DNA of 64,000 nucleotides from Burkholderiaceae bacterium 26 (GTDB taxonomy: Bacteria > Pseudomonadota > Gammaproteobacteria > Burkholderiales > Burkholderiaceae): positions 186,001 through 250,000 of the forward strand of contig JYOB01000009.1 of assembly GCA_000955795.1 (NCBI GenBank), read 5' to 3'. Numbering within the stretch: position 1 is the first letter of the stretch; each line of letters starts with the position of its first letter. The position numbers and the translations under genes were made by a program. The notes under the pieces are model-generated. The model was not told where the DNA came from. It saw only the letters and a program-made list of their open reading frames with translations, and ran no database searches. Shown one piece after another: positions 8,543 to 16,475 of this stretch.

Positions 8543-9416
8543 TCAAAGCCGGACCACCGGCTGCCGCAATGACCTCCGGTGGAAACTCCAACGGCTTGCG
8601 GCTATTTGCGGGCTTGCGCAACTGCTCTCCGGGCTGGATGGGCGGACCGCCCTCCTCCATATAACGACGGATATGCTCCCAGACCTGAAACAGTCGCTCA
8701 TCTTCAAAGTAGCCTTCGTAGCCGATTGGGACACAGTCTTTCACGACGTTGCGGCCATGTTCATCCTGCGCTCCCCATAGCAGCACCATCCAATGTGATT
8801 CGTGGAACGATTTGCCCGCATTGGACGCGAGAAGCTTGTAGCTGCGAACCTTGACGTCATCCCATGGGTAGGTGTTGACGCCAGAGTTTGTGAATTCCCA
8901 GAATTTGAAAAACTTGGGGCGAACGGGGCGAACAAACGTGACAGTTCGATCTGCCTTATTAAACAAAATCGGCCAGTCGGATGGCATTCTCGCTGTGAAA
9001 TTAAAGAACCAGATTGATACCAAGGCCAAAATAACGGCACCTACCGCACTAACAGAGAATCCAACAAAATCATCATAGTCAGCACCAAGCGATTGAATCG
9101 CAAAGAACCCGAGCGTCGCTGAAACTAAAGAAGAAAAAATTACCGCGAACCAGCCAAGCCCTTTTTTATTCTGAGCATACGGCGAACCAATCGCAATGGC
9201 CCGGGGGTGGATTGCTACGAGGCATTTCCTGGTTCTTGCCAGAAGATGAGTTGCCTGACTTTTATCATCGGGCGCGATACGCCAGGGATTCTTGCTTGGA
9301 GGAACAATTGGCTTCAGCTTATCTAGAACTTGAAAGTATGGATCCGGCTTATCCCAAACCGGAGCCAATACCGATTTACCGGAGGGGCCATCGGCTTCAT
9401 CACGCTCGGCAGTCAA
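8496..9416 (-). CDS. DUF6708-type membrane protein, T6SS effector-associated (copy 2)
   Basis: The 306-aa product begins at an ATG that overlaps the effector stop by ATGA (9413-9416), so the two are probably translationally coupled. The layout is a polar N-terminus of about 85 residues, two hydrophobic segments (about 88-112 and 117-140), then PILFNKADRTVTFVRP and a W/F-rich domain with an aromatic patch (FFKFWEF), as in the DUF6708-like copy at 6667-7668. Having two such paralogues in one cassette is notable. Immediate coupling to the effector favours a chaperone or immunity role. The base composition is visibly more AT-rich than in the core tss genes. Confidence 0.66.
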   Translation of the reverse strand: MTAERDEADGPSGKSVLAPVWDKPDPYFQVLDKLKPIVPPSKNPWRIAPDDKSQATHLLARTRKCLVAIHPRAIAIGSPYAQNKKGLGWFAVIFSSLVSATLGFFAIQSLGADYDDFVGFSVSAVGAVILALVSIWFFNFTARMPSDWPILFNKADRTVTFVRPVRPKFFKFWEFTNSGVNTYPWDDVKVRSYKLLASNAGKSFHESHWMVLLWGAQDEHGRNVVKDCVPIGYEGYFEDERLFQVWEHIRRYMEEGGPPIQPGEQLRKPANSRKPLEFPPEVIAAAGGPALSVAEVGRLAGVAAEV

Positions 9417-12400
9417 TCTCGAATCTCCTCGTCAACAATGAGTGAGCGCGCATCAATGCCCTGAGCCGGACCATCACTTGAAGTTGTGAAGATTTGCACG
9501 GTGCCACGCGCATTGCGGAAGCGCATCATATCAACCTTCGACGACAATACCAGCGTCGTCACACCGTTCTCGGTTTTCTCCTCAAAGGCCGAGGAAATAC
9601 CGCTTGCTGTGCTGGGTATTTTCTTTGCGATCATGCCCGATCCACTGTAAGAGGCAGTTCCCACGAGCGTCTCGCCTTTGCCGCCCGATGCGTAAACACG
9701 CATCTCCCAACCAAGTCGATCACGTAGGGTTTTTGGCAACACGAACCGCAACCACGCCTCTCGGGTATAGATCTGCTCTTCCCCGAAAAGCCCTGCACCG
9801 TCTGCTGCCATGGCAGATGTACCCAGATTTTCGATCAGGTTCCAGCGGAAGGAAAAATCGATCTGCGCACACAGCAAAACCTTGTTTGCCTCTTTCACCT
9901 CAACGGTGTAGCTCTCCCACTTATCTTCTGCTATTCCCCAAACCGTTTTTGCTGCCCATGTTTCAGGTGGCCGATCTTTGATAAGCAGGATAACAAATCC
10001 GACAATGACCCCAATCGCAACCAGCACCAATCCAACAACCGTAAATGCGAGCACGCTAATACCGAGAACACCGCCAACAGTAGCGCCGATTGCTGCCCCG
10101 ACGGCCAGCGCAAATAGCACACCTTGAACGATATACCCGGCCCTCGCCTTTCGGTCTCCGTCGCTGCCAGCCTTACTGGCGTTTACAAAAGCCTGCGCCG
10201 CATCCACCGCAGTCGATCCTGCCGCCAAGAAGCCTGCGATTCTTTTCACTCCTTCGACTGCCACCGTTCTACCCACATGCTCTAGGTACTGCGCCCGAAG
10301 CTCATAAAGCGCAGCTGTCAACCCCAAGCCAGCCGACAGCAGCCCCGTCCGAGCCGCGAATCGCTCTTGATCGTTGCCATTGGCATAGTCGCCCCAAGCT
10401 TTGTGGATCAACAGCACCTGCAAAAGGCCGGAGCCGGCAGAAAACACACCGCTTCTGCTCATGGCCACCTTCATATGCCCTTTGGCCCACTCTGACGTCT
10501 TCACAGCATCAATGAACTGACCTGCTGAGCGCGCTGCTTTGGCGCCATAGATTTCAGCGGGCGCCACAAGGTATCGAGCCCCCTTTGTCACGCTCTGGCC
10601 GGCCTTGCTGAGCGTTGCTTCAGGATTGCTGACAATCAGATACATATCGACCATGCCCATGGCGACCTTGGGGCTGCCATTCGCCTCAACCGCAACGGCC
10701 GTGTTCAGCAGCAGGCTCTCGACCTTGTTCTTTCCCGCTTGCGCCGTTTGCTTGACCGCTTCAGCAACCTCTCCGCGCATCACGTTCCAGACTCGAATAG
10801 CGTCCGAGAGCGGCATCTGTACACGCATGAGCTTGAGCAAGGGGTCTGCTTCGCAGCGGGTCATCACCGCCATGGTGAGGAGCTTCAACTGATATCGCAG
10901 CTTCTCGGAGATCTGCCCCGCTTGGAGATCCAGCTTGGTCATGACGGCCGTGGTGGTACCCAACAGCGCTTGTGTCGCAGACCGCGCATCGTCCAGCAAA
11001 GCACCGTTGCCCGCCTTGATCGCCTCCTTGAGGGGTTCCAGATCCATGATCCCCTTGACCGAATCCCACTCCTTGGATACCTGATCCTTATCCGTGATCC
11101 AGTCGATAAACTGCTTCTGGTTGCCCAGCAGCGCCCGGGCAAGGAGCGCTTCCTTATCATCAAACTTGGACGTCAGAAACGGCTTGAACCACTTCGCCCC
11201 TTCGTCGGACATGGGGCCGCCCAGCGTCAGATTGGCAACGCATTTGGCGTAGTAGACCCCGTCGATATGGGTTGCGTCGTCGAAATCGTGAGACGTAAGC
11301 AGTTTTCGGGCATCGCTCTGCAACCAAGCCTTGTAGTCCTTCTCAACTTCAGCAAGGTGTTTCTGGTCGGCTGCCGCCTTGTCCCGATACCGCTGCAGAT
11401 ACTGGGCATACGAACCACTGGGGCCGTTGGGGGCAGGCAGTTTTCTCAGCTTGCTCAACAGGCGTGTTCGCGCATCCTTTGTGTCCTGATCAATCTCGCC
11501 TGAACCCGGGATGCGAACCGTTCCATTGTTGGCATCGGGATACCAGTGGTTCGGGTTCATGCCCGGCTTGACCAGGCTCGGCATGAACTCAGCGTCCGGG
11601 GGCAGTCGGCCTTCTTTTTGCATCGCATCAAACTGCGTGCGCGTAATCTTCGTGCCCTGCAACTTGGAGAATCCTGCGTTGCGATCCTTGTGCTGCTGCC
11701 CGTTCTGCTCAATCAGCTTGAGCATTCCCTCGATCTGCAAGGCGGATTGGAACTTGCGAGCCTCTTCCTTGGTTGCGACAGACTCTGCCGCTGAATTGCA
11801 CAAGGTGATCCGACGCTGTGCAGCTTCCGTCGTGATGCCTTCTGCATCAGGCACGCACACCATCATCAGCTTTGCGTCGGTATACGCCTTATCCGACAGC
11901 TTCTCGACCATCGTGTGGGCCTGCTTCCACAGCAACTGTGCGTCGTCCGGGCGCACTTTCTGTTTAGGGTTGCTAAAGAGCGGCGAGGGTTGTTTTTCGT
12001 CCTGGGCATCCGGCGACGGGGCTGCCGCAGCGCCGTTGGTCTGACCTGCCTTGGCGGGAATCAAGCGTGGGAACGGATTCCCGCGCAATACGTCAGGCTT
12101 GAGAGCGCCATCGTAGTCCGGCATGCAACGGGCGACGTTCTCAGGAGTCAGCACGATTGACGCGTCGCTTGTGCTTGCGGGCGCGTTGATGCAGGCCATC
12201 CGCTTGTCACGGAGATCGAGCTGGCGTCCATACTTCTTCAAGGTCGCCGCACTCCATGGCGACGTGCTGAAGCCGACCCACACCCGCTTTGTTAACTTCG
12301 GCTGCGGAATCACAAAAAGCATCGCCGCGGCGTAGCTTTCACTGCGTTTGCACGAGAAGGCTTCTCCGTCTTTGCCCGCCATGGCCAGGGGGATCGGGGT

Positions 12401-12745
12401 CAGATAACCACCGTGATCAACGCGGAACACCTGCCACCCATGCTGCTTGACGAGTTCGGGCGTGTGCGCTTTTTCGTAGTACGCATATAGATACCCGGCT
12501 CGCAGCGTTCGTAGGACGTAGCCCGACGCCACCAGATTAGGGGCCTGCTGCTTCTTGACTACAGGTGATAGAACGCTGGCTCGCGCGCTCGCGTAGCCTT
12601 TCTCCGCCAGCCCCAGGCGGGTCAGCAGCACAGGCAAGCCAGCCTTCACGCAGGATGGGCATCCCTGCGCTCCGCACGCGGGCTTGGCAGATGCCGCAGC
12701 AACTTGTGCGTTCCGCGAGTAGCTGACGGGTTGACCTTCGGCCAT
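9413..12745 (-). CDS. VasX-like (BTH_I2691-type) T6SS pore-forming effector candidate
   Basis: This 1110-aa protein has the N-terminal pattern of the VasX N-terminal region: a CPSC motif near residues 29-32, then LRAGYLYAYYE near 82-92. A long helical middle follows. Near the C-terminus (about residues 780-945) there is a run of hydrophobic helices, including GVLFALAVGAAIGATVGG and a segment ending FVILLIK. Proteins of this class (VasX of Vibrio cholerae, BTH_I2691 of Burkholderia) are T6SS-delivered membrane-disrupting toxins with a colicin-like C-terminal half. The upstream DUF4123 gene and vgrG-1 provide the expected adaptor and carrier. The family call is from pattern; toxicity is inferred. 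Confidence 0.8.
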   Translation of the reverse strand: MAEGQPVSYSRNAQVAAASAKPACGAQGCPSCVKAGLPVLLTRLGLAEKGYASARASVLSPVVKKQQAPNLVASGYVLRTLRAGYLYAYYEKAHTPELVKQHGWQVFRVDHGGYLTPIPLAMAGKDGEAFSCKRSESYAAAMLFVIPQPKLTKRVWVGFSTSPWSAATLKKYGRQLDLRDKRMACINAPASTSDASIVLTPENVARCMPDYDGALKPDVLRGNPFPRLIPAKAGQTNGAAAAPSPDAQDEKQPSPLFSNPKQKVRPDDAQLLWKQAHTMVEKLSDKAYTDAKLMMVCVPDAEGITTEAAQRRITLCNSAAESVATKEEARKFQSALQIEGMLKLIEQNGQQHKDRNAGFSKLQGTKITRTQFDAMQKEGRLPPDAEFMPSLVKPGMNPNHWYPDANNGTVRIPGSGEIDQDTKDARTRLLSKLRKLPAPNGPSGSYAQYLQRYRDKAAADQKHLAEVEKDYKAWLQSDARKLLTSHDFDDATHIDGVYYAKCVANLTLGGPMSDEGAKWFKPFLTSKFDDKEALLARALLGNQKQFIDWITDKDQVSKEWDSVKGIMDLEPLKEAIKAGNGALLDDARSATQALLGTTTAVMTKLDLQAGQISEKLRYQLKLLTMAVMTRCEADPLLKLMRVQMPLSDAIRVWNVMRGEVAEAVKQTAQAGKNKVESLLLNTAVAVEANGSPKVAMGMVDMYLIVSNPEATLSKAGQSVTKGARYLVAPAEIYGAKAARSAGQFIDAVKTSEWAKGHMKVAMSRSGVFSAGSGLLQVLLIHKAWGDYANGNDQERFAARTGLLSAGLGLTAALYELRAQYLEHVGRTVAVEGVKRIAGFLAAGSTAVDAAQAFVNASKAGSDGDRKARAGYIVQGVLFALAVGAAIGATVGGVLGISVLAFTVVGLVLVAIGVIVGFVILLIKDRPPETWAAKTVWGIAEDKWESYTVEVKEANKVLLCAQIDFSFRWNLIENLGTSAMAADGAGLFGEEQIYTREAWLRFVLPKTLRDRLGWEMRVYASGGKGETLVGTASYSGSGMIAKKIPSTASGISSAFEEKTENGVTTLVLSSKVDMMRFRNARGTVQIFTTSSDGPAQGIDARSLIVDEEIRD

Positions 12746-12765
12746 GGTTTGATTCCAGTGAGTGT

Positions 12766-13692
12766 CTAAAAGATTTCAGGCGCACTACCCGCCATCAATT
12801 CATGTCGAATGCGGTCCCAGCCCTCGGGATCCGGAATTTCTGCCAGCGCGTCGAGTAGCGGCATATCGGCGCCTTGCGCCTTGCGTACCAGTTCGACCAC
12901 GCGCGGATGCTCGCAAAGGCCGGGGTGAATCTGCAACTGATAGGCGCTCATCAGCACAATGTCGGCGGGTTCAGTCACGCCCAACAACCGCACTGATTTC
13001 AACGCTTTCTCGATCTGGTGCAAGTAATCAGTCGGCAGTGATTCAGCAAAACTGATCCAACCGCGAAGCATCTGCTGCGCAAGTTCACAGTCATGCAAGT
13101 GCGTCCATTGCTTGAGGGTCAGTCGCTGGGACTCCCGGTCCGCGTCAGCTTGTCCAACGCCCGCCGTTTCCAACAAAAGGAGTTCATTGCGCCTGTCCAA
13201 GCACCACCATTGCACGATCGGGCCAAGCCACGCTTGGTGCTGCGAAGGCGACAACACGGGCCAGAGCCACTCAACCACACGACGATCAGCCAGCCGCAGA
13301 TATCGTCGACCAACACGAGGCTCAAAGGGGCGCATCAGGGCTTGCAGATGCCGAACGAGAACTCGCGGCTCAGCAGCAGATCGGAGCCACCCTCCTACTG
13401 CCATACCCTCCCGACTCTCAAGCTCCGGGCTGCTCTGTTCGGACAGAGCCGCGTCGACGCTTGCGGACAAGATATCTACAGCGCTCGGCTTGAGTTTGAT
13501 GAGTCTTGGCCACTGATTTTCACGCAGCTGGGGCAGATCGATGGGAATGGGGAAGACTTCACAGCCGCTGGCTGATAGGTCGAGATCCGCAAGCGGCTCA
13601 CGCAACATCGGGTCAAGCAGGAGATAGCCGTGCTGACCATCCTCTGCTTGCAGTTGCTCGCCCAGCGTCCGTACTAGTGTTTCCAATGACAT
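12766..13692 (-). CDS. DUF4123 (Tap/TEC-type) T6SS effector adaptor
   Basis: The 308-aa protein fits DUF4123 adaptors: an N-terminal domain with GYLLLDPMLREPL, a central LVRHLQALMRPFEPRVGRRY-type block ending in a conserved aromatic/Arg region, and a helical C-terminal half. DUF4123 proteins load a cognate effector onto a particular VgrG tip and are not part of the secreted spike. Its position between vgrG-1 (8 bp away) and the VasX-like gene (20 bp away) is the classical vgrG-tap-effector order. It is therefore probably specific for that effector. Confidence 0.85.
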   Translation of the reverse strand: MSLETLVRTLGEQLQAEDGQHGYLLLDPMLREPLADLDLSASGCEVFPIPIDLPQLRENQWPRLIKLKPSAVDILSASVDAALSEQSSPELESREGMAVGGWLRSAAEPRVLVRHLQALMRPFEPRVGRRYLRLADRRVVEWLWPVLSPSQHQAWLGPIVQWWCLDRRNELLLLETAGVGQADADRESQRLTLKQWTHLHDCELAQQMLRGWISFAESLPTDYLHQIEKALKSVRLLGVTEPADIVLMSAYQLQIHPGLCEHPRVVELVRKAQGADMPLLDALAEIPDPEGWDRIRHELMAGSAPEIF

Positions 13693-13700
13693 GGGCTTTC

Positions 13701-16454
13701 TCAGATCACCGCCGCACCGCCTGCCGCCGCGCCTTCGTCTTTGGTCGGGCAGGCCTTCAACTGGCCCTGGGCGAGCGAGGTATTGGCAGTGCTTCCACCC
13801 GGCCCCACAAACCGATGCCCCGCCCCCTTAAACGTCACCAACCCCGGCGCATGCAGCTCAATCGTGCCGTTCGTCACCTTGATCTGCGCACCGGCTGCAT
13901 TGACGAGCACATGCTGCTTCGCCTCTGCAGTCACGTTGCCCTGGGTGGACGCCACGGTCACAGCCTTTTCGGCCACCAGATGGCTCTCGCCCTTGAGGCT
14001 AGAAAGCCCGACCTTGCCGCTGGCGGCATGCATGGCGATGCCCGGTGTCGAGTCGCCCGCCTGCCCAAGCGATTTGCCGTGCGCGTAGAGGCTCAATCCC
14101 TCGGCAACTGCGACTGACAGATTGCCGCCCGCGGCAACATTGGTGTCCTGCTTGGCAACCAGCGTGGCCTGGGTGCCCGCCACCAGCACCGCATCCACCG
14201 GCGTCGTGCTGACGATGCCCTTAGGCGCGGAGACCTGCAGATGCGGCTCGCTATAGGCAACCGCTTCGGCGCCTTCGCCGGCGCTCTCGGCATGGCGCAG
14301 CACTTCAGTGGTGTGGCGCAGTTGCTTGAGCGCGGGAAGCTCCTTGGCGGCAGGTTCGTCAGCCAGGCCGGCCTTCTGCTTCTGCGCCGCGTCGGCTAGC
14401 GATTCGGCGAGGTCGCTCACGGCTTCGATCTGGGTGGCGGCGGCTTCGCTGTCCTGCAGCGAGGCGCTGGTGCCGGCGCTGTGCGCGGTAAGCAGCAGCC
14501 CTGCGCCTGCGCGCACGGCGCCGCTGTCGTCGGTGGCGAGCGCTGCCCCATGACCAAGATCTGCCTGCCGCGCGCTGTCGATCTGTTCCTTGTGATGACC
14601 GAGCACGAGGCCAGTCGCCGCCTGCGTGGTGCTGAGCTGCGTGCGGCCCTGCCCTTCGGAATCATCGAAGACCAACTGGTTGTAGCCCGATGAACCTGAT
14701 TGGCTGCCGGCCAGCGCCTGTGTCTTGATGCCGGACAGCACGGCATTGTGGGCGTAGGCGCCCTGGCTCTTGTTGCCACCGGCAAACCAAGCTGGGGCAT
14801 TGCCGGTCGCACCCGCGGCGCCTGCCTGGTTCTGGTTGTACTGCGCATCGGTCTGGCCGCTGCCGTTGTAGGCGGCGCCCACCACGACGGGCCGATCGAT
14901 GTCGCCTTGCAGGAATTCGACCAGCACTTCCTGGCCGACGCGCGGCAGCGCCACGCCGCCCCAGTTCGGTCCGGCCACGGGCGCTGTCACGCGCACCCAT
15001 GCGCCAAGGCCTGCGCTGGCACGCGCGTTGTCGTCGCCCGCCGGATGCGATTGGCGGCTGGCTGAACGCGCGCCGCGCTGCCAGTGGAATTGAACCTTGA
15101 TCCGATGGTCCCGATCGGTATGCACAGGCCCTTCCGCTCCCACCACGAGCGCCGTCTGGCTGCCGTTGACGGTCGGGCGCGGGTGCAGCGCGCGGCCCTG
15201 CTCGTCGCTTTGCTGCGGGCGCACGGGCACGTTGTCGCGCACGACGGTAAAGTGGTTGCGATAGAACGGCGCGTCGTCGCCTGCGGCATGGTTACTTCCC
15301 GCGGCCAGCACATCACCGCCGCGCAGTGCACCCAGCGTTTCGGTCAGCACCTGGCCGAAGCGGTCGTTGAAGTTGTTGCGCGCCTGGTGCGTCACGGCCA
15401 ACACCGCAAAGCGCTGCTCGCCATCGTCGTGATCGAAATGATCGAGCAACTGGAAGCGCGTGCCGGTCGCCAACGTGCGCGCAGTGCCTTCGCCGTCAAA
15501 CTGCTTGTCGCGCAGCTCCAGCGCTTCCATCATCAGCCGCGCGACGCGCTGCGCCTGGTTGTTGTCTTCAAACCAGTACTGGCCCGGGTAGTCGGTGTCT
15601 TGCAGCGTCAGTTGCGGGCCGTCGTTGCCTTGCTGCTGCGCCCCGAGCTGCGCGGTCCGCTTGGCGTTGGCGCGGTAGTCCCAACTGGCGATCGATACGG
15701 CATTGGTCTGCCAGCGGCGTGCGCCTTGCCAGCGGTCGATCACGTCTTCGGTGGCGGTGGCATCGGCACGACCAAAACGGATGCTTGCCTGTGCGTTGTC
15801 GGCAAACACGTCATTGGAATCGGCAATGACCATGCGGTGCACGCCCAGCGCGTCGCCATCCTTGGCTTCGTGCTCGAAGAAGTAGAACAGTCCCTCTTCG
15901 GCCAACAGGCGCGTGACGAAATCGAAGTCGCTTTCGTCGTATTGCGTGATGACGCTGCGGCGCGTGTAGACCGAGCTGTCGCGCAAGGCCCAGCGCCATG
16001 CGGGCACCAGGCGGCCTTGGCCCTGGTAGTCGCCAAACAGGCTGTCGATCACCTCGATGACCGACATGTCCTGGAACAGGAAACTGTCTTGCCGATGGCG
16101 CAGAAACGCGAGCCAGGGCTCGATCACCAGCCGATAGCGCACCAGGCCGCCGTTGGCCCCCACCTGCTCGAAGCGTGTCACGTGGCCATGAAACGGCCGC
16201 AGCGCGCTTCGGCTTTGCTGCGTCAGCAAGTCCAGCCGCACCGGCTGGCCGAGCAACTTGGCTGAATCGATGTCAGCGTTGTCAGACAGCGCCGTGAGTT
16301 CCAGCCGAAAACCGCCTGCGTCGACGTGCTCGGCAACGTCCACCTGTTCTGGCAGCAGCGCGTTCGGCCCCAACGGCGTTTCCAGCCGCAGCAGCCGGTC
16401 GGCCTGGGAGAACGATGCACGTAGCAGGTTTGCCAACTCGGTCGGAGAGACCAT
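13701..16454 (-). CDS. vgrG: VgrG-1 (TssI) T6SS spike protein
   Basis: The 917-aa protein has the full VgrG layout: a gp27-like domain (about residues 1-370), a gp5-like OB-fold (about 440-560) with DHRIKVQFHWQRG, GPNWGGVALPRVGQEVL and GDIDRPVVVGAAYNG, and a DUF2345 beta-helix region (about 650-880). The short tail ends LKACPTKDEG and an Ala/Gly stretch, with no recognisable enzymatic fusion. VgrG trimers tip the Hcp tube and carry effectors. The gene begins 21 bp after clpV and leads the adaptor-effector cassette, so it probably carries the VasX-like protein. Confidence 0.95.
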   Translation of the reverse strand: MVSPTELANLLRASFSQADRLLRLETPLGPNALLPEQVDVAEHVDAGGFRLELTALSDNADIDSAKLLGQPVRLDLLTQQSRSALRPFHGHVTRFEQVGANGGLVRYRLVIEPWLAFLRHRQDSFLFQDMSVIEVIDSLFGDYQGQGRLVPAWRWALRDSSVYTRRSVITQYDESDFDFVTRLLAEEGLFYFFEHEAKDGDALGVHRMVIADSNDVFADNAQASIRFGRADATATEDVIDRWQGARRWQTNAVSIASWDYRANAKRTAQLGAQQQGNDGPQLTLQDTDYPGQYWFEDNNQAQRVARLMMEALELRDKQFDGEGTARTLATGTRFQLLDHFDHDDGEQRFAVLAVTHQARNNFNDRFGQVLTETLGALRGGDVLAAGSNHAAGDDAPFYRNHFTVVRDNVPVRPQQSDEQGRALHPRPTVNGSQTALVVGAEGPVHTDRDHRIKVQFHWQRGARSASRQSHPAGDDNARASAGLGAWVRVTAPVAGPNWGGVALPRVGQEVLVEFLQGDIDRPVVVGAAYNGSGQTDAQYNQNQAGAAGATGNAPAWFAGGNKSQGAYAHNAVLSGIKTQALAGSQSGSSGYNQLVFDDSEGQGRTQLSTTQAATGLVLGHHKEQIDSARQADLGHGAALATDDSGAVRAGAGLLLTAHSAGTSASLQDSEAAATQIEAVSDLAESLADAAQKQKAGLADEPAAKELPALKQLRHTTEVLRHAESAGEGAEAVAYSEPHLQVSAPKGIVSTTPVDAVLVAGTQATLVAKQDTNVAAGGNLSVAVAEGLSLYAHGKSLGQAGDSTPGIAMHAASGKVGLSSLKGESHLVAEKAVTVASTQGNVTAEAKQHVLVNAAGAQIKVTNGTIELHAPGLVTFKGAGHRFVGPGGSTANTSLAQGQLKACPTKDEGAAAGGAAVI

Positions 16455-16475
16455 GATGTGCTCCAGCGAAGCGAC

